Positions 1 to 7,292 of a stretch of 19,697 nucleotides of DNA are shown here, in pieces. How positions within the stretch are numbered: the first letter of the stretch is position 1; each line of letters opens with the position of its first letter. The position numbers and the translations under genes were made by a program. The notes under the pieces are model-generated. The model was not told where the DNA came from. It worked only from the letters and a program-made list of their open reading frames with translations, and did no database searches. Source of the DNA: Chthonomonas sp. UBA2391. GTDB lineage: Bacteria > Armatimonadota > Fimbriimonadia > Fimbriimonadales > Fimbriimonadaceae. The stretch covers positions 18,506 to 38,202 of the forward strand of contig DDSL01000013.1 of the NCBI GenBank assembly GCA_002343825.1, given 5' to 3'.

Positions 1-6
1 CCCGCC

Positions 7-465
7 ATGATCGGAACCAAAGACGACCGAAAGAATCTCATCCATGCCAGTAACTTTGCCTGCGTACTGTGGCTCGCATTCACTGCGCTAGACCAGTGGG
101 CCCGTGAACTCGGCGGAGTCTGGATCCTTCCCGGGATTCTCGGAGACGCAGACCTCTCGGCTTTCGTCTTGGCTGCGGCCCCCTATCTCGCCCTGGTTTG
201 GGCAGCGATCTCGCTTGGTGCGGCGGCGGAAGCGAAGGGGCACAGTCGATGGTGGGGATTGGTGGCGTTCACTTGGTTGGCCCTTGGCTGGGTCTCTCTG
301 GGGCTGATGGCAGTCGTCGTGCTGCTTCGGAATCGTTGGGAAGATTACGGCGAGGCTCCTATCGCGGTAGGTGGAAATCCGTTTGGCTATGGAATGAAGG
401 GGCCGATCTTTGTTCCGGAGTCAAATCTGGAAGGGCTCGTCCGACGGAAGTCAATCCGCTGGTAG
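7..465 (+). CDS. Small integral membrane protein, first of a tandem pair
   Basis: The protein is 152 residues and I cannot assign it to a named family. Hydrophobic stretches lie near residues 18-29, 52-75 and 84-107; the last two look like true membrane helices. Between them is the conserved element AEAKGHSRWWG, resembling the short polar loop (small-small-x-KGRS-x-x-W) seen in many small bacterial membrane proteins of unknown role. After the last helix come NRWE and VGGNPFGY and a polar tail. The start is supported by the paralogue at 579-1034, which also begins MIGT and aligns along its whole length with roughly 55-60% identity by my hand alignment. Only six bases precede the ATG in the window, so its promoter and ribosome site cannot be seen. 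Function is unknown. Confidence 0.75.
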   Translation: MIGTKDDRKNLIHASNFACVLWLAFTALDQWARELGGVWILPGILGDADLSAFVLAAAPYLALVWAAISLGAAAEAKGHSRWWGLVAFTWLALGWVSLGLMAVVVLLRNRWEDYGEAPIAVGGNPFGYGMKGPIFVPESNLEGLVRRKSIRW

Positions 466-484
466 CCCGGGTTCGCTGCACATT

Positions 485-529
485 GCGACAAGTACCTCTC
501 TTTCTATTGGGCAGAGAGGCACTTGTCGC
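485..529. repeat. Long hairpin between the tandem membrane-protein genes
   Basis: A 17-base arm at 485-501 (GCGACAAGTACCTCTCT) pairs with 513-529 across an 11-base loop. There is one A-C mismatch in plus-strand RNA, which becomes a G-U pair in minus-strand RNA. No T-run of useful length follows on either strand (only TTT on the plus side), so it is not a canonical intrinsic terminator. It lies 20 bases after the first gene's stop and 49 bases before the second gene's start. It could be an RNA-processing or stability element, or a weak terminator. Confidence 0.75.
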
Positions 530-578
530 TTTGGCATCAATCTTGCGGCGGTGGAGAGTGTAGGTAGGAAAGTCATCG

Positions 579-1034
579 ATGATCGGCACTCAGGAAGATC
601 GCACCCGAATCAAGGCGCTCAGCAACACCGCTGCATCCTTGTGGATCGCCTTCACAGGCCTCGAATTTTGGTCGGTGGAACTGGGTGGAACGCGGACCCT
701 GCCCGGGATCGTCGGCAACGATGAATTTGCACACTCGATCTTGCTCGCGGCGCCTTACCTCGCTGTCGTTTTCGCCGCGATTGCGCTGGCGGCCGCAGCC
801 GAGGCCAAGGGTCATAGTCGTTGGTGGGGGGTGCTCGCGCTGAGCTGGTTCCTCATCGGTTGGTATTCCCTTGGGGTGATGGCGGTGGTCCTGTTCCTCA
901 AAAACCGCTGGGAACTTTTCGAAGACGCACCGATCCCGGTCGGGGGAAATCCTTTCGGTTACCGAACGAAGTTCATCTCTGTTGCTCAAGAATCGAATTT
1001 GGATTCTCTCCCGCAACGGCGACGGGCTTGGTAG
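579..1034 (+). CDS. Small integral membrane protein, second of a tandem pair
   Basis: The protein is 151 residues and a paralogue of the gene at 7-465. It keeps MIGT at the start, AAPYLA, the invariant AEAKGHSRWWG loop, NRWE, VGGNPFGY and an ESNL motif in the tail. Two strongly hydrophobic segments (about 52-75 and 84-107) flank the conserved loop, and a weaker one lies near 17-28. A purine-rich AGGAAAG lies about ten bases upstream of the ATG. The conserved loop and the VGGNPFGY motif vary less than the hydrophobic segments, so these are probably the functional parts. The gene converges on the minus-strand CxxC gene. Its function is not recognisable; it may interact with, or substitute for, its neighbour. 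Confidence 0.8.
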   Translation: MIGTQEDRTRIKALSNTAASLWIAFTGLEFWSVELGGTRTLPGIVGNDEFAHSILLAAPYLAVVFAAIALAAAAEAKGHSRWWGVLALSWFLIGWYSLGVMAVVLFLKNRWELFEDAPIPVGGNPFGYRTKFISVAQESNLDSLPQRRRAW

Positions 1035-1050
1035 ATCCGATCAATCGAGA

Positions 1051-1090
1051 AAAAGAAAACCCCTCCTGGATTTGACATCCAGAAGGGGCT
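1051..1090 (-). terminator. Intrinsic terminator of the CxxC-protein gene
   Basis: Read on the minus strand, AGCCCCTTCTGGAT pairs with ATCCAGGAGGGG around a five-base loop (one mismatch), followed by TTTTCTTTTT. It begins 22 bases past the stop codon at 1112. This is a textbook Rho-independent terminator. The plus strand has no T-run after the hairpin, so it should not stop transcription of the converging gene at 579-1034 well. Confidence 0.9.
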
Positions 1091-1111
1091 CAGTTGTACG
1101 GAAAGGGTCCC

Positions 1112-1663
1112 TTACTTCACCAGAGCGGCGATGGCCTTATCCATGGTCTTCGCGTCCTTGCTGGCGTCGAAGTTGACCATGGTGTCGGTGACGGTCCAAT
1201 TCTTGTACATCACCACGGTGTTCTTGGCGTCGAGGTTGATCTTGTATTCCTTGACGGCCTCGTGGTTGTTGGCGAGAACGGCGATAGCAACGTTTCCGTT
1301 CTTCATGGCCTTCGTCTTTTCCGCGAGCTTGGTGGTCTTCTCATCCAGCTTGGCCGGATCGACGAGCATGACGATCATGGCCTTGAACTCAGCCTTCTTG
1401 TGGGTGTTCATGGCCTTGTCGAGCTGTTGGGCGATGGCCATCACGTTGGCTTCGCTGTCGTTGTTGACCCAAACCTGAACCTGCGGTCGGTTCTTGTAGG
1501 TGCAGGGGAAGCACTTGTCGCTACCGACGAGCGGGCCGGCGACGTGGGTCTTGGGGTGGAACGGGGCAACTTCAGCACCCTTGGGCAGGCCCGACTTGAC
1601 ACCAGCGAAGGCGGTAAGGGCGACGGCAGTGACGATTCCGGCGGAAAGAATGGCTTTTTTCAT
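1112..1663 (-). CDS. Secreted CxxC protein, possible thioredoxin-like fold
   Basis: The protein is 183 residues from the ATG at 1663. I prefer this start because it opens with a good signal peptide (MKKAILSAG followed by a hydrophobic run to about residue 20); the frame stays open to 1735, but the added residues are not signal-like. After export the protein has a CFPC motif at Cys51-Cys54, then alternating beta/alpha segments and many Lys and Ala residues. The arrangement of an early CxxC followed by PVQVWVN-like strands and a lysine-rich helix resembles thioredoxin-like periplasmic proteins, but the match is loose and I do not claim oxidoreductase activity. A terminator follows at 1051-1090. 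A DsbD at 15272-17224 in the same window could in principle supply reducing power; this is inference only. Confidence 0.8.
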   Translation of the reverse strand: MKKAILSAGIVTAVALTAFAGVKSGLPKGAEVAPFHPKTHVAGPLVGSDKCFPCTYKNRPQVQVWVNNDSEANVMAIAQQLDKAMNTHKKAEFKAMIVMLVDPAKLDEKTTKLAEKTKAMKNGNVAIAVLANNHEAVKEYKINLDAKNTVVMYKNWTVTDTMVNFDASKDAKTMDKAIAALVK

Positions 1664-1684
1664 AAAGATCTCTTGACTCCAAAT

Positions 1685-1700
1685 GGTTGCTTGAGCAACC
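1685..1700. repeat. Short hairpin in the leader of the CxxC-protein gene
   Basis: GGTTGC and GCAACC form a perfect six-base stem (seven with the adjacent T-A) around a tiny loop, ending 21 bases upstream of the ATG at 1663. On the minus strand AAAGGAGAAGG directly precedes it, and AAGAGA lies between it and the start. It may influence ribosome access, or it may be chance. Confidence 0.45.
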
Positions 1701-1717
1701 TTCTCCTTTAAAGACAT

Positions 1718-1760
1718 AAGTCTTGCGGCCCCCAAAAAGTTCCTGAAGACCGCAAGATTT
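1718..1760. repeat. Inverted repeat between glgP and the CxxC-protein gene
   Basis: AAGTCTTGCGG at 1718-1728 pairs with CCGCAAGATTT at 1750-1760 across 21 bases. Eight base pairs are perfect, and eleven form if a G-U pair is allowed in plus-strand RNA. It starts 11 bases after the glgP stop codon (minus direction). No T-run follows on the minus strand, so it is at best a weak terminator or an mRNA 3'-end stabiliser. The downstream gene could still be reached by glgP transcripts. Confidence 0.5.
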
Positions 1761-1770
1761 CAGCAAGAAT

Positions 1771-4344
1771 TTATTCGTCTTGCCAACAAACGAGGGCGAG
1801 TTCGCTCTCGACCCGGACATCCGGGTGGTGGGGAACGATGCGGGCGACGTAGCCCATGTGCCCAGTCGTGTCGAGCGGAATGGTCGTTGCAAAGCGGCAA
1901 CAACCCTCGGGGGTCTTCTCGACAAACTTGGCCTCGAAGTGGCGCATGTTCTGAAGCTCGCGGTTGGTCCCGACCTGACCCACGATCAGCTGGACACGGA
2001 CGTCCTTAGGTTCGAGCTTGCCCAGGCGAGCATCGATGTGCACATCAAAGGTTCCACCGAGCTGGTTGCGGGTTCGACCGGTGTTGCTGACTTCGCAGAT
2101 CGCCACCGCGCCCCAGTCCTCGCGGACTCGGCTCCGCCACTGGAGTGCTTCGCGGGCCTTCTCTAGTCCGTTGGCCTGGAGCCGATTGAAGCTATCGCTG
2201 CTCGGCATGTAGAACCGATCGGTGTATTCGGCGACCATGCGGCTGGTGCTAAAGAAGGGAGCGAGCTCTCTCATGCTTCGCTTCATGTTCTCAATCCAAC
2301 CGAGCGGCAGCCCGGTCTCGCCACGGTTATAGAACAGGGGCGCAATTTCGGATTCGATCAAGGTGTAGAGCGATTGGCTATCGAGCCAGTCTTGCTGACC
2401 ATACTCGCGGTCTTCGCGGTCGTCACCGATGGCCCAGCCTCGGCCGGGAGCGTATCCTTCGGCCCACCAGCCATCGAGGATCGAACAGTTCAGCCCGCCA
2501 TTGGGGACCACCTTCATGCCGCTCGTTCCGCTCGCCTCCATGGGTCGGCGCGGGTTGTTCAGCCAGACATCGACACCCTGAACGAGCCATCGGGCGACTT
2601 CCATATCATAGTCTTCGAGGAAGAGCATCCGGGCCGATCCGCCCTCATGGTGGATGAAGTTGTGGATCTCTTGGATCAACTTCTTTCCGCCGTCGTCGCG
2701 GGGGTGGCTCTTTCCGGCGATGACGATTTGGACCGGTCGATCTTGGTGGAACAGGATCGAGCGCAGGCGCTCCTTCTGCGTGAACATCAGGGTCGCTCGC
2801 TTGTAGGTCGCAAAGCGTCGGGCAAAGCCGATCGTCAGGACTCGCGGGTCCAAAGCGGCACTGGCGGAGCTGATCTCGTGCCGACTGGCGTTGCGCCGCT
2901 TGAGAGTGGCGGCCAATCGTCGGCGGCAGAATCGGATGAAGTCTCCTCGCTGGTTCTCGCGCATTTCCCAGAGCTCTTGGTCGGGAATCAGGCTCGCTTG
3001 CTCCCAGACGGCGGGGTCACTCGGGTTCTTGCGCCAGTCTTGGCCAAGGTGCTTATCGAGCAGTTCCGACATTCGCCGGCTGATCCACGTGGGGGTGTGA
3101 ATACCGTTGGTAATGCCATCGACCGGGACCTCGTCTCGCGGGAACTCTGGCCAGCGGGCATTGAACATCCCGCGCGACACCGCCGCGTGAAGCTGAGACA
3201 CGCCGTTCACGTAGTTGGCGTTCTCCATGGCTAGGACGGCCATGTTGAAGCCCTCTTGCTCGTTGTTCGGTTCAAACTTGCCGAGTTTGACGAAGTCTTC
3301 AAACTTCCAACCGCTCTGCTCGACCTCTCGCTTCATGTACTTCTCCAAGATCTCCTTGGTGAAGATATCGAAGCCAGCGGGGACGGGGGTGTGGGTGGTG
3401 AAGACGCTGCCAGCCACCACCACCTGACGAGCCGTGCGGGTATCGACCTGGAACTCGTCCATGATCTGCTTGAGGCGCTCGACGGTGAGGAAGGCGGCGT
3501 GGCCTTCATTCATGTGGCAGACGGTCGGTTTGATCCCAAGTGCCTTGAGCGCTTTCATCCCGCCGATGCCGAGGATCATCTCCTGACGAATCCGCATCTG
3601 CTCGTCGCCACCATAGAGGGTGTCGGTGATGCCTTGGTCGTCGGGTTGGTTTTCGAGAATGTTGCTATCCAGAAGGTAAAGATCGACGCGGCCAACCTTG
3701 GCGTGCCAAATTTGGCAGGTTACGGTGCGGTCGGGGAAGTCCACCGCGACACGAAGCGGCTGTTCATCCGCGCCCCGGATCAGTTGGACCGGCATTCGGT
3801 AGTAATCGTAATTCTGATAGTGCTCTTGCTGCCATCCCTCGCTACTGAGGTTTTGTCGAAAGTAGCCGCGGGAATAGAGCAGGCCCACGCCGACCAACGG
3901 GACGCCGAGGTCACTGGCCGCCTTCAGGTGATCGCCGGCAAGAACGCCGAGGCCCCCGGAGTAGATCGGAAGGGATTCGTTCAGTCCGAACTCGGCGCAG
4001 AAATAGGCGATCTTGGTGTGATCTCGCTTGCCTGGGTGGGCGGTGTCGAACCAATTCTCCCCATTGAGATAGTTCGTCAGCGCGTCGCTCGCCAGCTTGA
4101 GCTTGGTTTGAAAGATCGGGTCGGCCTCGAGTTCGGCCTTGCGTTCCGGACTGAGTCGGTTGAGGAGTTCGACCGGATTGTGTTCCACCTGCTCGTAGAG
4201 CACTGGATCAACTTCACTAAAGAGCTGCCGGATCTCCGGTTGCCAGCACCAGTAGAAGTTCATCGCGAGGGTGCGAAGCGGTTGGAGGCTCACCGGAAGT
4301 TCGGAGACGACCTCGTACGAATGGGCGTACTTGAGCAACTTCAT
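1771..4344 (-). CDS. glgP: Alpha-glucan (glycogen/maltodextrin) phosphorylase
   Basis: The protein is 857 residues, a GT35-family PLP enzyme. It releases glucose-1-phosphate from the non-reducing ends of alpha-1,4-glucans using phosphate, in the cytoplasm. It is the short, non-canonical type (TIGR02094 architecture). An N-terminal DUF3417-like region covers about residues 10-115, followed by the glycine-rich block IYSGGLGVLAGDHLKAASDL (127-146), HMNEGHAAF (277-285), GFARRFATYKRA (506-517) and the cofactor site EASGTSGMK with the Schiff-base lysine at 611. A beta-rich tail runs from about 740 to 857. The length is normal and all expected motifs are intact. The ATG at 4344 gives the usual N-terminus, and GAGG lies about ten bases upstream. 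No other glycogen gene is in the window, so the physiological glucan is not indicated by context. The long plus-strand reading frames opposite this gene are shadows. Confidence 0.96.
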   Translation of the reverse strand: MKLLKYAHSYEVVSELPVSLQPLRTLAMNFYWCWQPEIRQLFSEVDPVLYEQVEHNPVELLNRLSPERKAELEADPIFQTKLKLASDALTNYLNGENWFDTAHPGKRDHTKIAYFCAEFGLNESLPIYSGGLGVLAGDHLKAASDLGVPLVGVGLLYSRGYFRQNLSSEGWQQEHYQNYDYYRMPVQLIRGADEQPLRVAVDFPDRTVTCQIWHAKVGRVDLYLLDSNILENQPDDQGITDTLYGGDEQMRIRQEMILGIGGMKALKALGIKPTVCHMNEGHAAFLTVERLKQIMDEFQVDTRTARQVVVAGSVFTTHTPVPAGFDIFTKEILEKYMKREVEQSGWKFEDFVKLGKFEPNNEQEGFNMAVLAMENANYVNGVSQLHAAVSRGMFNARWPEFPRDEVPVDGITNGIHTPTWISRRMSELLDKHLGQDWRKNPSDPAVWEQASLIPDQELWEMRENQRGDFIRFCRRRLAATLKRRNASRHEISSASAALDPRVLTIGFARRFATYKRATLMFTQKERLRSILFHQDRPVQIVIAGKSHPRDDGGKKLIQEIHNFIHHEGGSARMLFLEDYDMEVARWLVQGVDVWLNNPRRPMEASGTSGMKVVPNGGLNCSILDGWWAEGYAPGRGWAIGDDREDREYGQQDWLDSQSLYTLIESEIAPLFYNRGETGLPLGWIENMKRSMRELAPFFSTSRMVAEYTDRFYMPSSDSFNRLQANGLEKAREALQWRSRVREDWGAVAICEVSNTGRTRNQLGGTFDVHIDARLGKLEPKDVRVQLIVGQVGTNRELQNMRHFEAKFVEKTPEGCCRFATTIPLDTTGHMGYVARIVPHHPDVRVESELALVCWQDE

Positions 4345-4441
4345 AAGGATCGCCTCTATTATCAGTCATTTTTACCTAAACGGTTAGGGCACCACGGACT
4401 GGGTTTCACCGAGCTCTTGGACTGGGCGTACCAGATTCTTC

Positions 4442-4481
4442 CAAAAAGACGGCAAATCCTCGGGATTCCGAACGCCGTCTT
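4442..4481 (-). terminator. Minus-oriented hairpin with T-run upstream of glgP
   Basis: AAGACGGC (4446-4453) and GCCGTCTT (4474-4481) form a perfect eight-base stem. Inside it, AATCC (4455-4459) and GGATT (4463-4467) form a second stem with a TCG loop. Read on the minus strand, the outer stem is followed by TTTTT, the form of an intrinsic terminator. It sits about 100 bases before the glgP start, and no gene in the window would obviously need termination here. It may be an attenuator in a long glgP leader, or a block against antisense transcripts from 4547 onward. Its right arm also covers the expected -35 region of the plus-strand promoter. Confidence 0.5.
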
Positions 4482-4502
4482 AACACGGAGCAGTCGTATA
4501 AT
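4474..4502 (+). promoter_or_regulatory. Candidate sigma-70-type promoter for the 4547-7274 unit
   Basis: A perfect TATAAT lies at 4497-4502, about 45 bases before the GTG start at 4547, so transcription would begin near 4509. No good -35 hexamer is found at the normal 17-base spacing (4474-4479 reads GCCGTC, part of the hairpin arm). The promoter may therefore need an activator, or the hexamer may be chance. The rest of the 4345-4546 intergenic stretch holds the hairpin described separately and nothing else I can support. Confidence 0.45.
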
Positions 4503-4546
4503 GGAGTCAATTGTTTTGGATTGAGCCCTAAAGAGAGGAAACCACA

Positions 4547-5458
4547 GTGGAACGTAGTCAGCAATCTTCTTCATTGCCGCGCCAATCGGTGTTGCTTGTT
4601 TGTGCCCTTGTCTTCGGCTTGGCGTTCTTCTTCACCGTCTCTCAAGGGACGGCGACTCCGGCCGAACCGACGCTGAACAAAAACCGCTGGAAGAAGATGG
4701 CGATGGCCATGTTGGCCTACTCCGATCTGAACAACGGCACCCTTCCCCTGGCTTTCGCGCCGAACACCACGACCGGCGGTTGGCGCTGGAACGCCTACAC
4801 ACCCATCCCAGCCAATTGGCGAAGTGATCAAGACGCGGTTCGACATTCCGAGAACGCGGTCGCGTGGGCCAACTCGATCCGGCCCCAAGTGATCGGTAAT
4901 CCGAATGCCCTGGAGGTGGCGACCTATCGTACTCTTGAATTCGTCGGAGCCCCGTATTCCTCGCCGAATGTGCCCTACGATAAGTCCAACATGGTCATGA
5001 ACGGGATGCTCCACCAATACTCGGTGGCTGCGGTGGCCAAGCCCGAGCGGCTCCCGCTCCTGTGGCAGGGAAGTGGAGACGTAAACCTCGCCGGGTTTGC
5101 GATGGCCAATCCGACTCTTCAATGCCCTAACCCTGGCCCGTGCGTGTTCAATCCGAATGGTCCATCTCAGCCCGGCGGAAGCAATACCGGTGCCTGGCTA
5201 TGGCCCACGGGAAGGGTGAATGGAACGACTTACACGCCGACCGCGATCGTGACCCACCACGGCATCACGACCATGACCGTCGACGGGTCTCTGGTCCACC
5301 GACTGATCGGTGGGGACGAGAACGATACCCAGAGCATCTATGACCCCTTCGCCGAGTACACCAGCACGTGGCGACCGAATACCATGCGCTTCTGCATCGG
5401 ACAAGGCAGCTTCAGTTATCCCTGCGTCTTCCGCCCCGACAACTTGTTTGCCCAGTAA
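4547..5458 (+). CDS. Membrane-anchored or secreted DUF1559-like protein
   Basis: The protein is 303 residues from a GTG at 4547, with AGAGAGGAA about seven bases upstream. Residues 13-33 form one hydrophobic segment, acting as a signal or anchor. Next comes NKNRWKKMAMAMLAYSDLNN (44-63), then NGTLPLAF, which resembles the 'LKQ-x-x-x-A-x-x-x-Y-x-x-D-x-x-G-x-x-P' helix after the prepilin segment of DUF1559/H-X9-DG pseudopilin-like proteins. Near the C-terminus HHGITTMTVDGSLVHRL recalls the H-x(n)-DG motif of that group, here with eight rather than nine residues between. The usual GFTLIE-type prepilin cleavage site is absent. I call it a divergent relative. It is probably co-transcribed with 5475-7274, which starts 16 bases after its stop. 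Confidence 0.7.
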   Translation: MERSQQSSSLPRQSVLLVCALVFGLAFFFTVSQGTATPAEPTLNKNRWKKMAMAMLAYSDLNNGTLPLAFAPNTTTGGWRWNAYTPIPANWRSDQDAVRHSENAVAWANSIRPQVIGNPNALEVATYRTLEFVGAPYSSPNVPYDKSNMVMNGMLHQYSVAAVAKPERLPLLWQGSGDVNLAGFAMANPTLQCPNPGPCVFNPNGPSQPGGSNTGAWLWPTGRVNGTTYTPTAIVTHHGITTMTVDGSLVHRLIGGDENDTQSIYDPFAEYTSTWRPNTMRFCIGQGSFSYPCVFRPDNLFAQ

Positions 5459-5474
5459 GAGAGGAGTGAGCATC

Positions 5475-7274
5475 ATGAAATCAACCCATCTCAAAGAGTG
5501 TCTCGTATCCTTCTCGATCGGTCTCGCGGCCATGTCACAGGCCGGAATCTCTACGGTCTGGAACTACATCTATGCTTCGGATTGGTCGCTGACCGTCGAA
5601 TCGGCGACGACCACCGCAGACGGCCGAATCTTGGCCGTGGCCAACGAGGATCTCCCGAGCGGTCCTCGGATCCAAGTGATCAACCTGAACCCGAACGGAA
5701 CCCTAGCTTGGCAACGGAACTACCAAAGCCCGGACCGCATCATGGCCGAGGCGAGGGACGTCATCGTGGATTCGGCTGGAAACGTCTGGGTCTGCGGAGT
5801 CGCTTCGAATGGGACCACGGCGGTGCAAGACGGTCTCGTCCTGAAGTACAGCCCGACCGGGAGCCTTCTCCGAACCTTCCTTTACAACGGTCCGGATAGT
5901 CGCGATGACTTCTTCACCCAGATCCGAGCGCTGAGTGACGGAAGTGTGGCAGTGATCGGAACGGTCGAAACTGCTGCCGGCCACAAGGACGGCGTTGTCC
6001 TACGTTTGGATGGAAACACCAACCTGATCTGGGACCGAATCGTTGAACTCGACACGACGGATACGCAGGACGATGAGTTGACCTCCCTGAACGTGCGACA
6101 AGACAAGATCTACGTCTTTGGCCACACCTACCAAATCTTCGGCCGCTCGCTTTTGGGCGGACGTCGATTTGACATCGCGGGCAACGTCGAGGCCAGCTAC
6201 GACAACCCCCTGGGGTCGTTTAATGGGGCTCTAAATTCCACCGTGGTAGGTTCAAGTGGCCGCGTCTATGTGGCGGCCGACATCGCCGACGCGAGTCCGT
6301 TCCGAACCTTTATCAATAAGTGGGAGATGGACGGTAGTAGTGCCGAATTTGGAGCCAAGGTCAGTGGCTCAGACAAGGAAGCAAGGGTGGCCAAGATCCT
6401 GCTCGATCAACAAGGAAACATCGTCGTAGGGGGGACCATCACGAGTGAAACCCCGGGCCGGACCGACGGCATCATTGCAAAGTACGATCCTAGCTTCAAC
6501 CTCATCTGGTGGCGGCTGGTCGATATTCAGCAGACTGACGAAAGGCTACTGGACATTGCGATTGATCCCGGCGATGGATCGGTCTACGCAACGGGAAGCG
6601 TCCAGCGGGCAAACCTGCGGGGCCACGATATGCTTACGGTGAAGCTCGGGGCGAACGGCCAGGTGATTTGGAACCGGATTATCGGAACCGGCTCTTCCAA
6701 ACCCAGCAGTATGGGTGTTCGGGTCCTTCCCAGTGGTCACGACACGCCTACGAGCATCGGACTCATCTCGCGTGGGAACAACCTCTACCAGGTTCACTTC
6801 CAGCGCGTTCAGAGCACTTCCCGAATCGAGATTCGTCTACAAACGACCGACTTTCCCGTCCGCTGGAATTCTCAGCCGGTCACGGTCAAGTTCTATCAGC
6901 CGGGGACCTCGAACGTCGTCGCGACTTTCCCCAACATCACACCCAATGCTGGTGGTTCGATGTTCTTCAACATCACCAAGGAGAACTACGGAGCTTTTGA
7001 CATCCGGCTCGAACGGCGTGGAATGCTTCAGCCTGTGATCCCCAACTACGGGATCTATGGCCAGGATCAGTTGCTCCTAGCCGATGGGATCTTTGGTGAT
7101 GTCGATCGAGACAACGCGATCACAATCTTTGACTACATCGATCTCTCGGCCGCGTTCGACTCGACCCCCGGGCATCCGGCCTGGAATGAAAACGCCGACC
7201 TCGATGAGGACGGCGATGTTTCGATCTTCGACTACGTGATCCTCAGCCTGAACTTCGATAAGCAGGGCGGCTGA
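5475..7274 (+). CDS. Secreted beta-propeller protein with dockerin-like C-terminus
   Basis: The protein is 599 residues from the ATG at 5475 (AGAGAGGAG lies nine bases before it; the frame stays open upstream to 5310 but without signal features). Residues 1-20 form a signal peptide. Residues about 35-440 contain six or seven repeats of a 'DxxGN-hydrophobic-xGx...DGxxxKYxxxGxxxW' pattern, as in SBBP/delta-60 beta-propeller repeats: for example GNVWVCGVASN, GSVAVIGTVET, GNIVVGGTITS and GSVYATGSVQR. A beta-sandwich-like stretch (about 455-535) is followed by two calcium-loop repeats at 541-562 and 574-595 (GDVDRDN...IFDYI and ADLDEDGD...IFDYV), arranged like a type I dockerin. The same tail ends the protein at 17266-18504. 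The role is extracellular; ligand unknown. Confidence 0.85.
   Translation: MKSTHLKECLVSFSIGLAAMSQAGISTVWNYIYASDWSLTVESATTTADGRILAVANEDLPSGPRIQVINLNPNGTLAWQRNYQSPDRIMAEARDVIVDSAGNVWVCGVASNGTTAVQDGLVLKYSPTGSLLRTFLYNGPDSRDDFFTQIRALSDGSVAVIGTVETAAGHKDGVVLRLDGNTNLIWDRIVELDTTDTQDDELTSLNVRQDKIYVFGHTYQIFGRSLLGGRRFDIAGNVEASYDNPLGSFNGALNSTVVGSSGRVYVAADIADASPFRTFINKWEMDGSSAEFGAKVSGSDKEARVAKILLDQQGNIVVGGTITSETPGRTDGIIAKYDPSFNLIWWRLVDIQQTDERLLDIAIDPGDGSVYATGSVQRANLRGHDMLTVKLGANGQVIWNRIIGTGSSKPSSMGVRVLPSGHDTPTSIGLISRGNNLYQVHFQRVQSTSRIEIRLQTTDFPVRWNSQPVTVKFYQPGTSNVVATFPNITPNAGGSMFFNITKENYGAFDIRLERRGMLQPVIPNYGIYGQDQLLLADGIFGDVDRDNAITIFDYIDLSAAFDSTPGHPAWNENADLDEDGDVSIFDYVILSLNFDKQGG
7095..7271 (+). repeat. 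Dockerin-like pair of calcium-loop repeats (copy 1)
   Basis: This encodes residues 541-599 of the propeller protein. Two units of about 22 residues share the pattern [GA]D-hydrophobic-D-x-D-x-x-hydrophobic-[TS]-IFDY-x-x-LS-x-x-FD, separated by 11 residues. Acidic positions 1, 3 and 5 of each loop fit calcium binding as in dockerin EF-hands. The helix that follows differs from cellulosomal dockerins in its IFDY core. Confidence 0.85.
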
Positions 7275-7292
7275 GGACCCGTCGTTCTCCCG

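Noticed and set aside
2374..4524. Two long plus-strand reading frames (2374-3234 and 3256-4524) opposite glgP.
   Set aside because: They lie antisense to a full, clearly recognisable phosphorylase, have no family-like motifs, and result from codon bias of the real gene.
5310..5474. Upstream extension of the propeller-protein frame.
   Set aside because: It overlaps the preceding gene, has no signal-peptide character, and the ATG at 5475 has both a ribosome site and a signal sequence.
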